Positions 43,198 to 56,833 of a stretch of 64,000 bases of DNA are shown piece by piece (position 1 is the stretch's first letter; each line of letters starts with the position of its first letter). The DNA is from Mixophyes australis (lineage: Eukaryota > Chordata > Amphibia > Anura > Limnodynastidae). The position numbers and the translations under genes are program-made. A model generated the notes under the pieces. The model was not told the DNA's origin and ran no database searches. It saw only the letters and a program-made list of their open reading frames with translations. The stretch spans positions 76,379,505 through 76,443,504 of the forward strand of contig JAVHZZ010000005.1 in the NCBI GenBank assembly GCA_036250195.1, written 5' to 3'.

Positions 43198-44218
43198 TTG
43201 CCGGGGGTCGGGTGAGCTGCCCGATACCCTGGCGGGTGACAGCAGGTCTTGTGGGGTGTTCCCTTTATGCTGTGGTTAGTACTTACTAAAAGTGGTCCAA
43301 CGAAGGACAACTGGTGAACCGGTGACAGGTTCCTGGGCGCCCAAAGCTCATCGATGCTTGTGGGGAGCGAATGCTAGCCCGTTCGGCTCAATCCCACAGA
43401 AGAGCTACTGTAGAACAAATTATTGAAAAGATACTGCTGGCTATGATAGAAAAGTATCAGAACACATAATGCATAACAGCTTGCTGTATATGGGGCTGTG
43501 CAACTGCAGACCAGTCAGAGTGCCCATGTTGACCTTTATCCACCGCTGAAATCGCCTATAATGGGCACGTAAGTGCCTGAACTGGACCATGTGGCAATAA
43601 AAGAAGGTGGTCTGGTCTGAGGAATAAAAATTTCTTTAACATCATGTGCGTTATTTACCTGGCCAAGTGATGGCCCCAGGATGCACTATGGGAAGAAGAC
43701 AAGCCAGTGGAGGTAGTGTGATGCTCTGAGCAATGTTCTGCTGGGAAACCTTGGGTCCTGGCATTCATGTAGATGTCACTCTGACACATACCATACATAA
43801 ACATTGGTGCAGACCAAGTACACCCCTTCATGGCAACGGTACTCCCTGATAACAGTGGCCTCTTTCAGCAGGATAATGCGCCCTGCCACACTGCTAAAAT
43901 TGTTCAGGGATGGTTTGAGGAACATGACAAAGATTTCAAGGTATTGACTTGGCCTCCAAATTCCCCAGATCAGCTCTAACTGACCAAGCATCTATGGAAT
44001 GTGCTGGAAAAAAAAATCTGAGCCATGAAGACCCCACCTCACAACTTACAGGACTTAAAGGATCTGCTGATAACATCTTGGTGCCAGATACCAGAGGACA
44101 CCTTCAGAGGTCTTGTTAAGTACCTTGATGGGTCAGAGCTGTTTTGGTGGCATGAGGGGAACCTACTCAATATTAGTCAGGTGGTTTTAATGTTGTGGCT
44201 GGTCAGTGTATATGTCTC

Positions 44219-44869
44219 TAGTTTAAATACTTTAATTTTGAAATTAAAAATCATGAGACCTGAAGTTTGCTCTGGTGTAATAAGCCATAACATACCTTCT
44301 TATAAAAAGGTAAAACTGAAGCATAGATATGTTGTAGCTCAAATGACCATTGGTTGCATCACAAAATAATTATTGGCACCATTTTATATAAGCAAATTCA
44401 GTTAAATTTATATAAAGCTTTGTTGTGCGCTCCTTTGAATAAGAAAGTTAGAGTAAGTTAGTGTCCTTCTTTATTAATAAACATGGATAGCTTAACCACT
44501 AACATTCTGTTAACTAATTATTTATCAGCAAAGTTGTTAATAGTCTACAGTGATGAACTGTGGTTGGAGTTTACCCACTCTATTCGGGTGCACATGGAGT
44601 CAGAATTATGGGGTCAAAAGCAGTTAAAGATTTTTAGTGTAAACAAAGGGATAGTCCTGGAAAATCAGGTTACACAGCGGTCCCTTTTACAGACTTTATG
44701 CTGAAAAGAGACATATCCATTGGGTTCAGCCTTTTATCATTAAACATACCAGTTGATAAGGTAAGAAGGTACTATGAAGTCAAGGTCCATGCAGCCATTA
44801 TAATTGCTTATTTTATGAAAAGCCATCTTATATGACTGTACACAGAAAATGTTATCAGTCACATCTGTT
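44219..44869. other. No gene or repeat recognised
   Basis: The short ORF at 44483-44704 has no motif. Confidence 0.45.
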
Positions 44870-45236
44870 GCTAATCCCTAAATTCCCTGCCACACTAACA
44901 CTTACACAAAGGTCTTTTTTGGCAATTAACTTACTGGTATGTTTTCGGACTGTGGGAGAAATCTGGAACAGAAGTAGGAAACCCACACAAACATAAAGAG
45001 GACCTAAAAGCTCCACATAGAAATGGCCCTGGTTGGATTTAAACTGATAGCCCCAGACAGGGGCATAACTAGGCATTTGGGTGCCCTGCAGCAAAATATT
45101 AGTAATGTACCACCCAGTGGTGAAGGCGCTTTGACAGGGAAGGCGAGCCCCCAGAGCAGCTGCACCGCTTGCGTCTATGGTAGTTACGCCATTAGCATCT
45201 GTGCTGTGAGGCGGCAATACTAACTACTGTGCCAGT
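44870..45236 (-). mobile_element. tRNA-derived SINE, interrupted by a MITE
   Basis: Read on the minus strand it begins GGCACAGTAGTTAGTATTGC and continues CGCCTCACAGCAC, then (after the insertion) GGCTATCAGTTTAAATCC and the body phrases matching 8158. The minus-strand ORF across it is not a gene. Confidence 0.75.
45058..45190. mobile_element. Small MITE with GGCRTAACTA ends inside the SINE
   Basis: CAGGGGCATAACTAGGCAT and ATGGTAGTTACGCCATT are imperfect inverted copies that separate the SINE head from its body. The outer borders and target duplication are unclear. Confidence 0.6.
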
Positions 45237-46164
45237 CTGCTGATCATGTGACAGACCAAAAATCATGTTTCCTGAGTGCCCTTTTTTCCATTCCCAAAGT
45301 GGAGCCCTAGAGAGAGGAGCCAGGAATGTTTTTTTTAATTAGATACCTTAAGCAGGAGTCAAATATAATAGAGTTTGATTATTGCAAGACATGAAGAATA
45401 CACAAGTCTAAACAATCTATTTACAGCATAGCATGAAAATGTATTTGGCAACAGCAATCAGAGAAACCAGAATTGAAGGACAGAAAAGTTTCAGACATGG
45501 CTTTTTATCAATCCAATTTCTCAGCTTAATATAGTGCATCTATCCATGATAAGAAGCAATTTTGAACACAATTACAGGAGATGAGACATTGAAAACTGTC
45601 AACCCTTCACTTGTATTTCTGTATTGCTGCTAGCCAGAAATCAGAATCAATATATATATTTAGAGCTGTAGCTTCAGTTACTCATATTGTTGTATGTTTT
45701 AGGCCAAACACAGATAAGTGCATTTTCTAATACGACTTGTGCATCATGCTCATTGCTCAAAGATCAAGTCATCTCCCTCTATACTCAATAAATCAGAGAA
45801 ATTGGAAAACAAGCATTTTCACCATAGTAAATCCCATTTTGTAAATATGTTTCTCCATGAGAGCAAGCCAAGATATCCCATTCATTTCATTTAAATAAAA
45901 ATCTATTTTAATTATGATTTCCTTTGTCATTGTAAAAGTACAGGATATAGCCTTGTTTTGCAGAGTTAAATATAGAAACATATAAACAGAGTTACAAATT
46001 TAGAACATATTAAACAATGTGACACCCAAGGTTTGCTGTTTTCTTCAGTTTCTTTGAATGTATAGGAACACTTTTAATTCCCCAGGACATCCGCTGTATG
46101 TATTTCTTAGAACTATAATATATCCTTGTTCTTTTTCTATGTCTTTTTTTTTATGATTAGATAC
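45237..46164. other. No gene or repeat recognised
   Basis: AT-rich sequence. Confidence 0.45.
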
Positions 46165-46225
46165 ACTGATTGCCCAGCATTGTGAAATTTTCTGGTGCCT
46201 TATAAATAAACAATGATTATGATAA
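46165..46225 (+). mobile_element. SINE/LINE 3' tail
   Basis: TTGCCCAGCATTGTGAAATT and GGTGCCTTATAAATAAACAA resemble the tail at 40066. Confidence 0.6.
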
Positions 46226-49200
46226 TGTTTATACTGCTTTATGCTTTAAGGATATTAGTACTCTCCAAAGTTTTCCATGACCATACAAATGCTCAGGAAT
46301 AGATCTTTAAATTATGGTTTGTTGATTCTTTTGTTCTTTACAAAGTTTTGGTAATAGATTAAGTAGGGGTGAAGTTCATTTTACAATTATTGATGTTTAG
46401 GATGTTTAGTATCTAAAATTATAAAAAGTTAAAGTGACGTACAGCAGAAAAGCCACTATAAGGCTCAGGGTCACAAATGTTTGATGGCCTGCACAGAATT
46501 TTATGCACTGCTGCCCTTAGGACAAATTAGACACAGATTTTTCTACTGGTTACAGCAACACTTGGATTTAAATATTTTGGTCTAGACCAGTGGCTGTCAA
46601 GCTGTAGGGAATGAGGCAGTGGGGATTACGCAGAGGGTACAGTTCTGGATACTAAATAATTGACATTCAGACAGAGGCAACAGGAAGACTGCAGGAGAAA
46701 GCAGAGGTAGCAGTGGGGCAAGCATTGCCTGCATCATTTCTCCTGTGCTGGCAGTCAGGTAAGTGTGTGTAGGAAAATGGGAGTGATGACATATATATTT
46801 ACATCTACAATTAACTAAAGTTATGTTAGTTTTATCAGTTAAATATACATTTGCTATCCCTATTTTTCTAGGTTTTTGTTGGACCCAACCAAAAATTTTA
46901 ACTCAAACATGGGATCCAAAAGATTGAAAACCTCTGTCTTTGATATTCCACTCTCAGAACTGTTTTTATTACATGTGCCAAGTTTGTGTGTTTGAAACTT
47001 TGTTTTACATTGGGCAAAGTGGACCTAGGAAGGATGATGCATTCGATTCAAAAAATGAAGCAAGACTAATCTCCAACAGCTTAGAGCTGGTTCAAAAAGT
47101 CCTATTGAAAATGGCTGTGCAGGAACATTTGCCCCTACAAATGGACCCTCTCCACCCCTTCATCTAGTTTTAATAACCTCTCCTTGCAAATTTAAATTCT
47201 CTTTTTGCCCTTCTTCACAAAAGTAATTACACCGATAAACGTAATCTGTATTCCAAACTGAAAGGAATGTCCATCCAACTCTTTCCATTGGCTAGTGCAA
47301 ACACTGCCATCTTGATCCTGTGGGTTCCATCTTGCCGATTACTATGGTTTTGATGAAGCTGGCTTGAGAATCGTAGTCATAGTCCATGACTAGCTATCAT
47401 TAGCCATCATTAGCCAGAGAGATTCAATCCACGCTACATTGCTACATTAGAGGATCAAAAGCAATCTAAAAGCAGAAATACTCAGGTACTAGGAGGCAAT
47501 TTACATGATTGGGGAATGGTAAAACAGACTTTAGCATTGTAATGATAGTATACTATCATCACCTTGAACATTGTGTTGTTTCAAAACACTGTTCATATAA
47601 AGTGCGCATGTAGTATGGACACTTGCCCTTCTCTATTCTGCAAATAAATCTGTTCAGAATTGATCTGCCATCTTAAGCTATGCTTCGGTGATTTGCCCAT
47701 GTTCTTGAATAGTGTAACAATTAACTGCCTCTGCTAAAGTGGGTCAAATCCTGATTCTGCCCAGTTGGTGAAAAAAGAGGCTGTTTTCAAGGAGACTAAA
47801 AATCACCTTGTAGAAAAACTCAAAAGGGTCTGCAGTCTACTACATCTGGTGAGCACAAACCCAGTCAAGGTTCTACACCAAATCCATAGTACACCAATGG
47901 CATTGTTACTTAGGGAGTATAATAACAGACATGGGCTTGATTTAATAAATGCAAAGACTGTGACAAAACTACACAGGTAGAGGTTTGAGTCAGAACAACA
48001 GAGAACAAGTTAGAGTGTTTGGCAAAGATGTCACTATTATTAATCAGGAGTGGGTGTGACAGGGCAGACAATTTATAAACTATACTCAATGAAACAATGG
48101 TTGTATTGTAAAGAACAATTTCATTAAAAATTGTTTAGAGGAAGGTTCTTTGCCTTCGCTTGTGTGAGAGGGTGTCTTCCGACTGTGGAGTCTGTGAAGG
48201 AGGCAAAGAAAAGAAGAGTAAAAGACTCACCTGTCCTGGGATCCAGTGAAGGTAAGTTTCTTTTCTTTTTCCTTCCAGGTCCTGGCGTGGCAACGGCGAA
48301 TCACCAATGATTGTATATGATTACATAGTTTGTTGTTAGGATCAGGGAGCTGCTTTGTTGTTTCTGTAGTTAGTGATAGTGTTGGAGGCCCATTTGAGAG
48401 GGTAGATAGCTCTGTGGGTGGGTTATGTTTTGTCTCCTCTGTTTCCTAAGCACCGAGTAGGAGGATTGCAGATGACCCTCAAAAGGGGTGGCGACCATTC
48501 CTCTGTAAGTACCATTTTTCCATTTTTCTGTTGGTAGGGCCCTCACTTGTACAACATTGAGTAAGAAATTCGTGTGGGATTCTACCCTGTCCTGAATACC
48601 TATAGTCCCGCATCTAGGCCCAGAACAAAACAAGATGGTTACAATCTGGATAGAATTAAGTGGCTCTACTCCTACCATCACCTCGGACACCCCCCTACCC
48701 TTTTATCTGGTATCCCTATCCTTCAGTAATCTGTCTGGTTTCTTCTCTATATTGAAGTGCTGAGAGATTTCAATGCCAAGGTTGGACCACGAGGTTCCTG
48801 GTGAGCAGTGTCTGGTGCATCCCATAGTCATCCCTCATAATTTGGTAAGTACCTGGGGTGCTGGGAAAGGATTTATGGTTAGTGTTGCCTTTATTCCTTA
48901 GGAACCTTCATACTTAGCCTACCACAAGAAGCTTACCCTTGGTCTTTACTTGCTATAGTATACAACTAAAAATCCTTTAGAGACAAGATGTGCCCTGGTG
49001 CAAAAACACAAAGCTAATTCAAAGTTGTAAAGATGCAGCTTCAGGAGTTAATATTTAAGCTATGCAATTATGTACCCATTAAGACATTATTACAAGCCCG
49101 AGTGCTGCATCCAATTGGATAGCTATCATTTATCTAATATTCAGCCCTCCCTTTTAATGTTTTAGCTATTAGGATGCTTTTCATGTAGTTTGCAATATGT

Positions 49201-49363
49201 GGCTTCTTTGTGGTAAAGTTATAGTTGAGATATAGTCAAACTGGGCAAGACTCAAAATCATGACAAATATATCAAGGTCTCGGAGTATAGGAAGTATGCT
49301 AGGTGTAATAGGCAAATTGTTTAGCTCCCCTATGATGAGTGTGCTGTGTTTGCATAGTTATTG
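46226..49363. other. No gene recognised
   Basis: The longest ORFs (47765-47980 plus; 48370-48690 minus) have no recognisable domains. GTAAGTTT near 48252 resembles a splice donor but has no supporting exon. Confidence 0.4.
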
Positions 49364-50408
49364 TTACAAGCATTTCATAAGTGTCAAAGGCTTTTATTGA
49401 CAATTACATTAGGTTTATGCAAACAGTCAATATTTGCAGTGTTGACCCTTCTTTTTGAAGGCCTCTGCAATTCACCCTGGAATGCTGTCAATCAACTTCT
49501 GGGCCACATACTGAATGATGGCCACCCACTCTTGCCTAATCAATGCTTGGAGTTTGTCAGAATTTGTGGTTTTTTGTTTGTCCACCCGCCTCTTGAGGAT
49601 TGACCACACGTTCTCAATGGGATTAAGGTCTGGGGAGTTTCCTGGCCATGGACCCAAAATGTTGATGTTTTAATCCCCGAGCCACTTAGTTATCACTTTT
49701 GCCTTATGGCAAGGTGCTCTATTATGCTGGAAAATGCATTGTTTGTTCGGATGCACTCACACTTGCCTGCTGCCATTCCTGAGCAAGCGCTACACTGGTG
49801 GTGCCCCAATCCCACAGCTGTATCAACTTTACGAGATGGTTCTGGTGCTTTCTGAACATTCTTGGGTGCCCTGAAGCCTTCTTCACAACTATTAAACCTC
49901 TCTCCTTGAAGTTCTTGATGATCCAATAAATAGTTGCTTTAGGTGCAATCTAACGAGCAGCAATATCCTTGCCTGTGAAGCCCTTTTTTTGCAAAGCAAT
50001 GATGACTGTTTGTGTTTTCTTGCCGATGACCATGGTTAACAGAGGAAGAATGATGATTTCAAGCACTACTCTCCTTTTAAAGCTTCCAGTCTGTTATTTT
50101 AACTCATTCAGCATGACAGAGTGATTTCCAGCCTTGTCATCGTCAACACTCTCACCTGTGTTAACGAGAGAATCACTGACCTGATGTCAGCTGGTCCTTT
50201 TGCGGCAAGGCTGAAATGCAGTGGAAATGTTGTATTTGGGATAAAGTTCATTGTCATGGCAAAGAGGGACTTTGAAAATAATTACAATTCATCTGATCCC
50301 TCTTCATTACATTCTGGAGTATATGCAAATTGCCATCATAAAAACTGAAACAGCAGACTTTGTGAAAAATAATATTTGTGTCATTCTCAAAACTTGTGGC
50401 CATGACTG
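49364..50408 (-). pseudogene. Tc1-like transposon with internal deletion
   Basis: The minus strand starts at an intact terminus (TTGTGGCCATGACTG before TA at 50409-50410). The DNA-binding part begins at ATG 50033 (MVIGKKTQTVIIALQKKGF) but meets a TAG after IAAR. Near 49745 the sequence jumps from the end of the helix-turn-helix domain (QEWQQASVSAS-like) to the third catalytic block, so the segment with the first two catalytic acids is deleted. The C-terminal ORF MGPWPGNSPDLNPIENVW (49657 down to 49472) keeps the NPIEN motif. The far terminal repeat is also lost. Same family as 34221. Confidence 0.9.
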
Positions 50409-50410
50409 TA

Positions 50411-53400
50411 CAAGATTGGATTCCAATCAGGAGTCATATGCAAATTCCTTATTTGAACTGCAATTTATACTAAATATGAATCTGATGTATTTTCTTTACC
50501 TCCATACGTTAGGTCATACCTGCCTTATCTTGCTTTACCTAAGCCCAAAATGAAGACAATTACTCTCTCATTAAACTTGGATTGGAACAACCAATTAAAT
50601 ATTATGCTACGTAGAGGTCATTTCTAAGTCAACTTCTCTTTATTTTATTTTAAGCATAGAAAATGTCACAGTGAATATATAAGTTTTATGGATATTTAGA
50701 AAACATATTTAGCTCCTCGTTTCTGAATTATGATAGCACTTTTCTTTTTGCAATATTAAAACAGTTTGGGCCTTAATTAGAGTAGAACACAATTTTGCTT
50801 CTTCTTGCTTTCTGTCTTTAAGCAATTCTAGATGAATCCAATGGTAAAAAAGGAAATACAAAAAAACCTTAAAACCATGCAGGCATAGCTGCAAGTGAGT
50901 GGTGTTGTGAAGTGAATGAATGAGATGAGATCTGTAACTAACTCAGGCTATGAACTTTGGTGCTGGTTTCAACTTGGCAAAGGAGGTGGCATTTTTTGTA
51001 AAATATATTGATTAATTTTAGATTTTTTTAATACTTGTAAGGACGCATATTGATGGTCATCCTCATTAGCACATATCTTTACACCACCAAACATAAAAGG
51101 TCACATCCAATTATGAATCAGGCCCATAGTTTTCATAGAAAAGTGGTGAACAATGGCTGTTATGCTGGGCACAGTTCCATATGGAGTGTATGCCAGACAC
51201 AATATTGTACTGATGGGTATAGTACTATTGCATAACGCCCAACAATCCAGATATAAACGAGACAGTCTCAATAGGAGGGGCCTCCCAAGGACCAGGACTT
51301 TTGTCTCATTTCAATGACATTTTAAGGGGTGTGGCCCAGTAATGGATGCTCCATAAATGTTGCATGTATCAGTGCCAATTGGGTTCAGCATGAAGTTGTG
51401 TTTTTAGGGGATTGGAAGTGGTCTGAGGCTGGCTCAGCCTTTTGGAAGCACTAGGTATGTATAATGTGATGTGACCATGCCCTGGTGTAGTGTGTTCACA
51501 CCCCCTTCTCTCTGATCCACTGTTCCAATTAGAAACATCTAAAAGTTGTCAAGTATACTATTGGGAGCATAAACCTGCAATGCAGAGTTTAGACCTGTAT
51601 ATAGGGTGAACGGTGATATGTGGTAGACATTATCAAGGTAATCTGCCTATAGCTGTATTTGGTTGGCATAGCTCTGCCATTGATTTTCTTTACTATTTTG
51701 CAATACCACACTTGGTATTTACTTTTTTGATTTACTATGCACTGTACATTAAGTAAATCTTGTTTTCACTCTGCAGTGGAATTACCACTACTTCAGGGAG
51801 TGAAGTTACTATGTGGCCGGGAGTTAAGGTGAGACCTGTAGCCGTCACAGTGCCTGCTACGATGGTAGTTCTGGCAGTGCCTGTACCCACTGTCATCTGA
51901 GAACAAGCACGGTGTAACCAAAACAGGGTTTGACTGCATGCGCAGGTACTACGCACATGCTTAGAAGAGGACAACAGCCCCATACTACTGTTGGGCCAAC
52001 CTCATATCGTGCTATGGGGCCTGGTGACATATTATTCCATTACTGTTTTTACCTTACTAACTATGGTAAGTATTTATTTTTTCACATTTCCTGGTGCGCT
52101 TTGTATAGCCTTTCTCAACATACCACAATTTAATTTTTTCCCAATTCTTTGCCACACCATGTTGTCTTGCTCTCCATATGTAAGAAGTTGGTCAGAATTG
52201 TTTAAAGCAATTTAACAATATACATTTTTCCACCAAAGCATACTCCAATAGTTAAAAAAAGCATGTACAAGAAACAGAAACTAACCAATGTATGACATTT
52301 GCATTAGACATTCAAAAATTCCAGGCTTAAACACAAAGAAATAGGAAGGAATCTTTTACACAATAGGCTTTCTTCTGACTTCCTTTGTAAGTTATCCTGT
52401 CAATTCTGGAAAGTTTGTGAGTTTTGGCATCCAATACTCAACTTAGAAAGATTGCTTTATGTTTAAAAACACCAGGGTGTCTTTTCTTCCTAGCTTACAA
52501 CTATAACCAGTCAATGACATCTAATGTACACCTTGAAACACAAAGTAATAACACATCTCTGAAGGTCTATACCACCTGGATTTACATTTGATTCATAGTG
52601 CATTTGTCTTTACAATGCACTTGATCCTAGTAGAATAAAGATATTTTCAGCTGGTACAAGCAGAGTTAGAAGATAAATGCAGAAATGAAGCTCCCCATTT
52701 TGCTATTTGCAGATGCAACTATTCCACTGAGTGCCTTGAGTTTCTTTATAGAATATTATTCCGTACAAAATTGCATTTTGAAAAGTCATTTTTTAACAAG
52801 TTCTTATAAAGAAATGCTAAAAATAACAAATGTAATAAGTTTACACTATTTATGACTTTCTAGGCAGATTTTGGTTTTTTTTTATCTCTGAATGGGTTAT
52901 CTGTGTTTTTACCTTAAGATATTGCCCCACTAGGATTGTGTGTGGGGGGGGGGGGGGGTCAATTACCAAGGGCTTAAAGCAGAAGGGGGTGCAGGGAAAC
53001 TAATATTTTACTTTCATTTCGTTACAGTTGATTGCTAAGAGGTGTCAGTTTTTCGTCTTATCCCCGTTAGCTAAACCTTCCAGTATTGGCTCTGCTAGAG
53101 GCACACCTAGAGGTAGAACTCTCTATAAACGTCAAAAGAACCCTGTTGGTAACAGCCCTGGCCCTAATGATTGGTTGTCCAATGATACAGGCCATTCCAC
53201 AGATAGATCCCTTTCTTTCTTGGCACTTTGAAATCCCTGACTGTGGGCAGCTCCTTGCCGTAGGGATTGCATACACTACATAAAGGGAAGGCAGGGATTC
53301 AGCACATTGCATGACATACCTCCTCCTGCTTTTTCTCTTTACTTTTGTTTAAATGCTAGTTGTCTGTCAATGAGAGAAGCTACATATCATCTGATCATTA

Positions 53401-54049
53401 AATCCCATTCATTAGTAGTAATCACACAAGATTAATGTATGGCTTTTCTCCACAGATACGCAGGGCTCCATGTAGGGTTGGACGTAATTTACACATACAG
53501 GTAATAAAGGTACATGTACTATGGTACTCGGAATAGTACGTAAATTGTGTAAATTTCATGGGATTCGCTTAAAACATATCCTCTGTTACTAGCGTTTGAT
53601 GCACTTTAAGCTTATCAGTCACCATTGCCCTGTTAGGCCGATAGATAAATAAATATTTTTTAAAAAAAATCAAGGTGCCCCCTCCCCCCCCATAACTGCT
53701 TAGCCAGCACTAGTACTGCCAGCCTAGGCTAGCAATATCGCTGGGACAAAAAGTATGGGATCCTAATTTACTAGTATCAGCATTAGGCTTTGCCAACCAG
53801 ATCTAGTGGCACTACAGTAGGAAAAGGCACAGTGTGCAGTCCCCCTGGCCTAATGCCAAACCAACACTAGGCCGGTTAACATGGGGCTGGATTTCCTAGG
53901 GACATCGGGCCTGCAAAAAAATGTGTCCCCCTCTCCCTAGGTATAAAAAGCCTCATGCTGAGAAGCACTAGGGCTCCTCCCACACCCCTGGTGCGGTAGG
54001 TGTGGAGTAATAGTTTAAAAGTAGATGGAGTTTTTTTTTCGCCCATGGT
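50411..54049. other. No gene recognised; possible decayed MITE at 51240-51345
   Basis: CATAACGCCCAACAATCCAG near 51231 looks like a diverged CATACCTCCCAAC end. A poly-G run of about 16 lies near 52944. The ORF cluster at 53028-53312 on both strands has no motif I recognise. Confidence 0.4.
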
Positions 54050-54180
54050 TCACTACAGGTCCCAGCATGCCCAGGCTGCCATTAAGTGTTTGGTCATGCT
54101 GGCATTTGTAGTACTTGAAGTGCCAGCATGATCATGGCTGCCAGGTCATGCTGGCAATTGGGGAACCAAAAGTACATTCT
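54050..54180. repeat. CAGCATGCCC-type repeat shared with 29740-29830
   Basis: CATGGCTGCCAGGTCATGCT followed by GGCAATTGGGGAACCAAAAG closely matches CATGGCTGCCAGGTCATACT and the following sequence inside the 1.08-kb element. It may be a fragment of that family. Confidence 0.6.
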
Positions 54181-54793
54181 TCATTCTTACTTTAGGTATA
54201 AACCTCATTGATGGGATTTACATGAAAGTGAAATTATTGCAGATAAATGTAAAAATTATATAAAGCATTCACGACTTGATTTAATGTAGACTCACACTAA
54301 TGATTTTAGTACAAACAGCTGGGGGGGTGAAGATGCAATCAGCCAATCAGAAGTAGCTAGATAGTGCTGCTGATTGTTTTCATCATTATTGTATATCTTT
54401 GCTAGATTTCTCTAACATAGGCATAACTGTGTAAGTATTCATGTTTACTTGTGTCACAATTAAATGAACACTCTCTTCCTGTACTTGGCCTATGACTGTT
54501 CCACCTCTTGTAAATCACAATAGACAGAATTCTACATACAGTCTTATGCGTGCGCATTTTTTGTTGTCCATGTGCAGTACAAAAATGTATATTTTGCATA
54601 AAAGAAGATTTCTGCCTCTTTGTATTTGGTAGACCAGGCATATGCGGTGGTCTTGTCAATACAGATGTGGAGGTCAGGCGCAGGCAGAAAATGGCATATT
54701 CACAGTCCACTGAAGATAAAGATTCTGCATAATAAAATTATTTAATACACTCTGCTTAAGCACATCTAATGCCTAAACTTGGAAACACAAGAA

Positions 54794-54795
<2 letters not shown>

Positions 54796-54831
<36 letters not shown>
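54796..54831. repeat. (TA)n microsatellite
   Basis: Uninterrupted TA run of about 35 bp. Confidence 0.97.
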
Positions 54832-54837
<6 letters not shown>

Positions 54838-56792
54838 TACTTTTTAGTTTAAAGTTCCAGAGTACTTGTGCCACAATACACTTCAGTCATGCGCTGAAAA
54901 TCATAATACAATGTCAGAGCTTGTCCTTGACAAACCATTCATTCATACATATGAAGTGCTTAAAGTTAATTTTAGTTACTGTATCGGTTTGCATTTCCCT
55001 ATTCCCATTTTAACTTCTTAGTGTTACAGTGTGATAATTCATCATCCTGGAAAAATGTTCACATGAAAAGTAACTAACTCTCATGACTGCCTTTTTTCTT
55101 TTCTATTCAGGTATATGACCTTGTATCCAAAATTCTTTGGGACTTTAGACTTTCTGACAGGATTTGATAAAGGAGAAGTCAATTGTGGTAATTGCCTGAG
55201 GCCACATAATGCTTTATGTCCCAGGTAGTAATTAGCAACTTGTATCAATAAACCAAAAAATGTCTATTTCAACTTAGTTCTCTGTGTTTTGCAATGTGTA
55301 CCCAGCAACCTTACTAGCAAGAAGTGGCAGCATGACAAAGCTCTACTTTGTTGAAAATAGTTTTGAGATAAAGTTTATTTAAGTCTTACAGTACGTTATT
55401 TCAAGGGTATTAAATGTTAGTGATCAGATATACTTTATAGGTTGGTGATCCAACAATTTATTTCTTATATAAATAGGGATTTTTTTTATGATTTTGACAG
55501 AGATAGTTTTAGTAGTGGAGAGAGATGGTTTGACTACAGGGGTTGATGGGAGGTACCCACATGTTTTTTAATTTCACATTATTTGGTCAAGCAACCCTTG
55601 TTTTCTGGATATGGGGTTACTAAAATTAACTTTAAAAAAATACCAGCTTTATCATTCTATCCTGGAAACTCGTGTAGCAGTTCTCCGGTTCTCCTCACAG
55701 TAACTGTAAATAGGTTTCTGCCTCCTATTGGCTGGGCAAGATAGAATGTTCTAACGCCAGCCAATGGCATATGGACAGATTTGTAATGCACTATTGATTT
55801 ATTATGGTTTTTTTTCTCTCACAGACACCTTTATGGACCCAGTTTCTAAGTTGTAAGATAAAAGGTATGGCACTAATATTCTACTTCCCTGTGGTCTTTG
55901 GAAACTCCTCATGGTAGGTGTTTGAAGATTTTTAATCTGTGTCAATTTATGTGGAGCGTCGTCAGATTTGAGACACCATTTTTTCCTTGTGGAAAAAGTA
56001 AGGTGGGGATCAGAAGCATACTGCTTGATCGTCACTGGAATCGCAACTTAAGTAGGTGACAATAAAAATAAAATAAATATTAAGAGGGGATGGAAAATAT
56101 ATTTTCTGTGAAAAGCTTATTTCAGGCTATGCAATGTGGGAGTCATAAATATTCAAACAAGTGATATGAAGTTATTTCTGATCTACTTCTGGGTCTAATG
56201 GAATGTCTTGACTGTTGAATCAGCAACCCAGACCAGAAATAATGAAGAGGATGGATAAAAGAACATGAAACCATCAATCTCTTTGACTCATTGACTAGGA
56301 TATCAAATTTGGGCTTTCCAAATTAGGACTATCTAACTTATTATAGTCATAATATATTTAAACACGTTTATGACAGGTATAAAATGCACTTGCAACTAGA
56401 ACAATTATAGACAATTGTTTTCCAGATTCTTATTTATATTTTTGTTACATATATAAAGTAATATAATGTAAGCTTTGAATGCATTCCAGCAATGTTTGAC
56501 GGGTATAGAGTTTGAACTGCTGCATAGGAAGAATGTAAACAGCACATATGATCTTAAGAGCGGCTAACCATTCCCTAACGCAGAACTCCATGGAATTCTT
56601 TTTATCTAGTTTGAGTGATCTATTTTTCCCTTATTTGCAGATCAGTACAACTGTCTTGAATTATATCTCTAAAGCTATTGGACACTCATTTAGCTTTTTA
56701 GCAGAGTATTTTAGTCAGTTGTTAATTAATAATGTCTATTATAATATAATAATCTATTTCAAAGTATGGAAGATCATCATTTTAATGTTCAT

Positions 56793-56833
<41 letters not shown>

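Larger units (their letters stand above)
42183..43241 (+). mobile_element. TG...CA element with 5-bp duplication, probable solo LTR
   Basis: It starts TGTCACGG and ends GGGTGACA, with GCAGG on both sides (42178-42182, 43242-43246). TG/CA ends with a 5-bp duplication are the hallmark of LTR retroelements, and TGTCACGG starts are common in vertebrate Ty3/Gypsy LTRs (from memory). No coding region is present, so it would be a solo LTR. A non-autonomous DNA element is the alternative. It contains a tandem array and a promoter-like cassette. Confidence 0.7.
42009..44218 (+). pseudogene. Tc1-like transposon split by a 1,059-bp insertion
   Basis: The ends CACCAATCAGTCATAACATT and TGTTGTGGCTGGTCAGTG are inverted copies of each other, each bordered by TA. 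On the plus strand, frameshifted remnants of a Tc1 transposase follow: a helix-turn-helix part around 43247-43440, then HHVRYLPGQVMAPGC, FQQDNAPCHTAKIVQGWF and WPPNSPDQL, where the usual NPIEHLW motif is damaged. Without the insertion and its duplicated target the element is about 1.15 kb, normal for the family. It is inactive. Confidence 0.85.

Noticed and set aside
47765..47980. 71-residue ORF with Lys-rich start
   Set aside because: No domain, no splice or Kozak support, and within the length expected by chance.
48230..48290. Host exon with splice donor (GAAGGTAAGTTT)
   Set aside because: No open, conserved-looking exon upstream and no acceptor pairing. A single donor match is expected by chance.
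53028..53312. Possible retroelement polyprotein remnant
   Set aside because: Overlapping ORFs on both strands with no recognisable protease, RT or nucleocapsid motif.
55100..55190. Host exon after a pyrimidine-rich TTTCTATTCAG
   Set aside because: The downstream frame hits stops quickly and shows no known protein motif.
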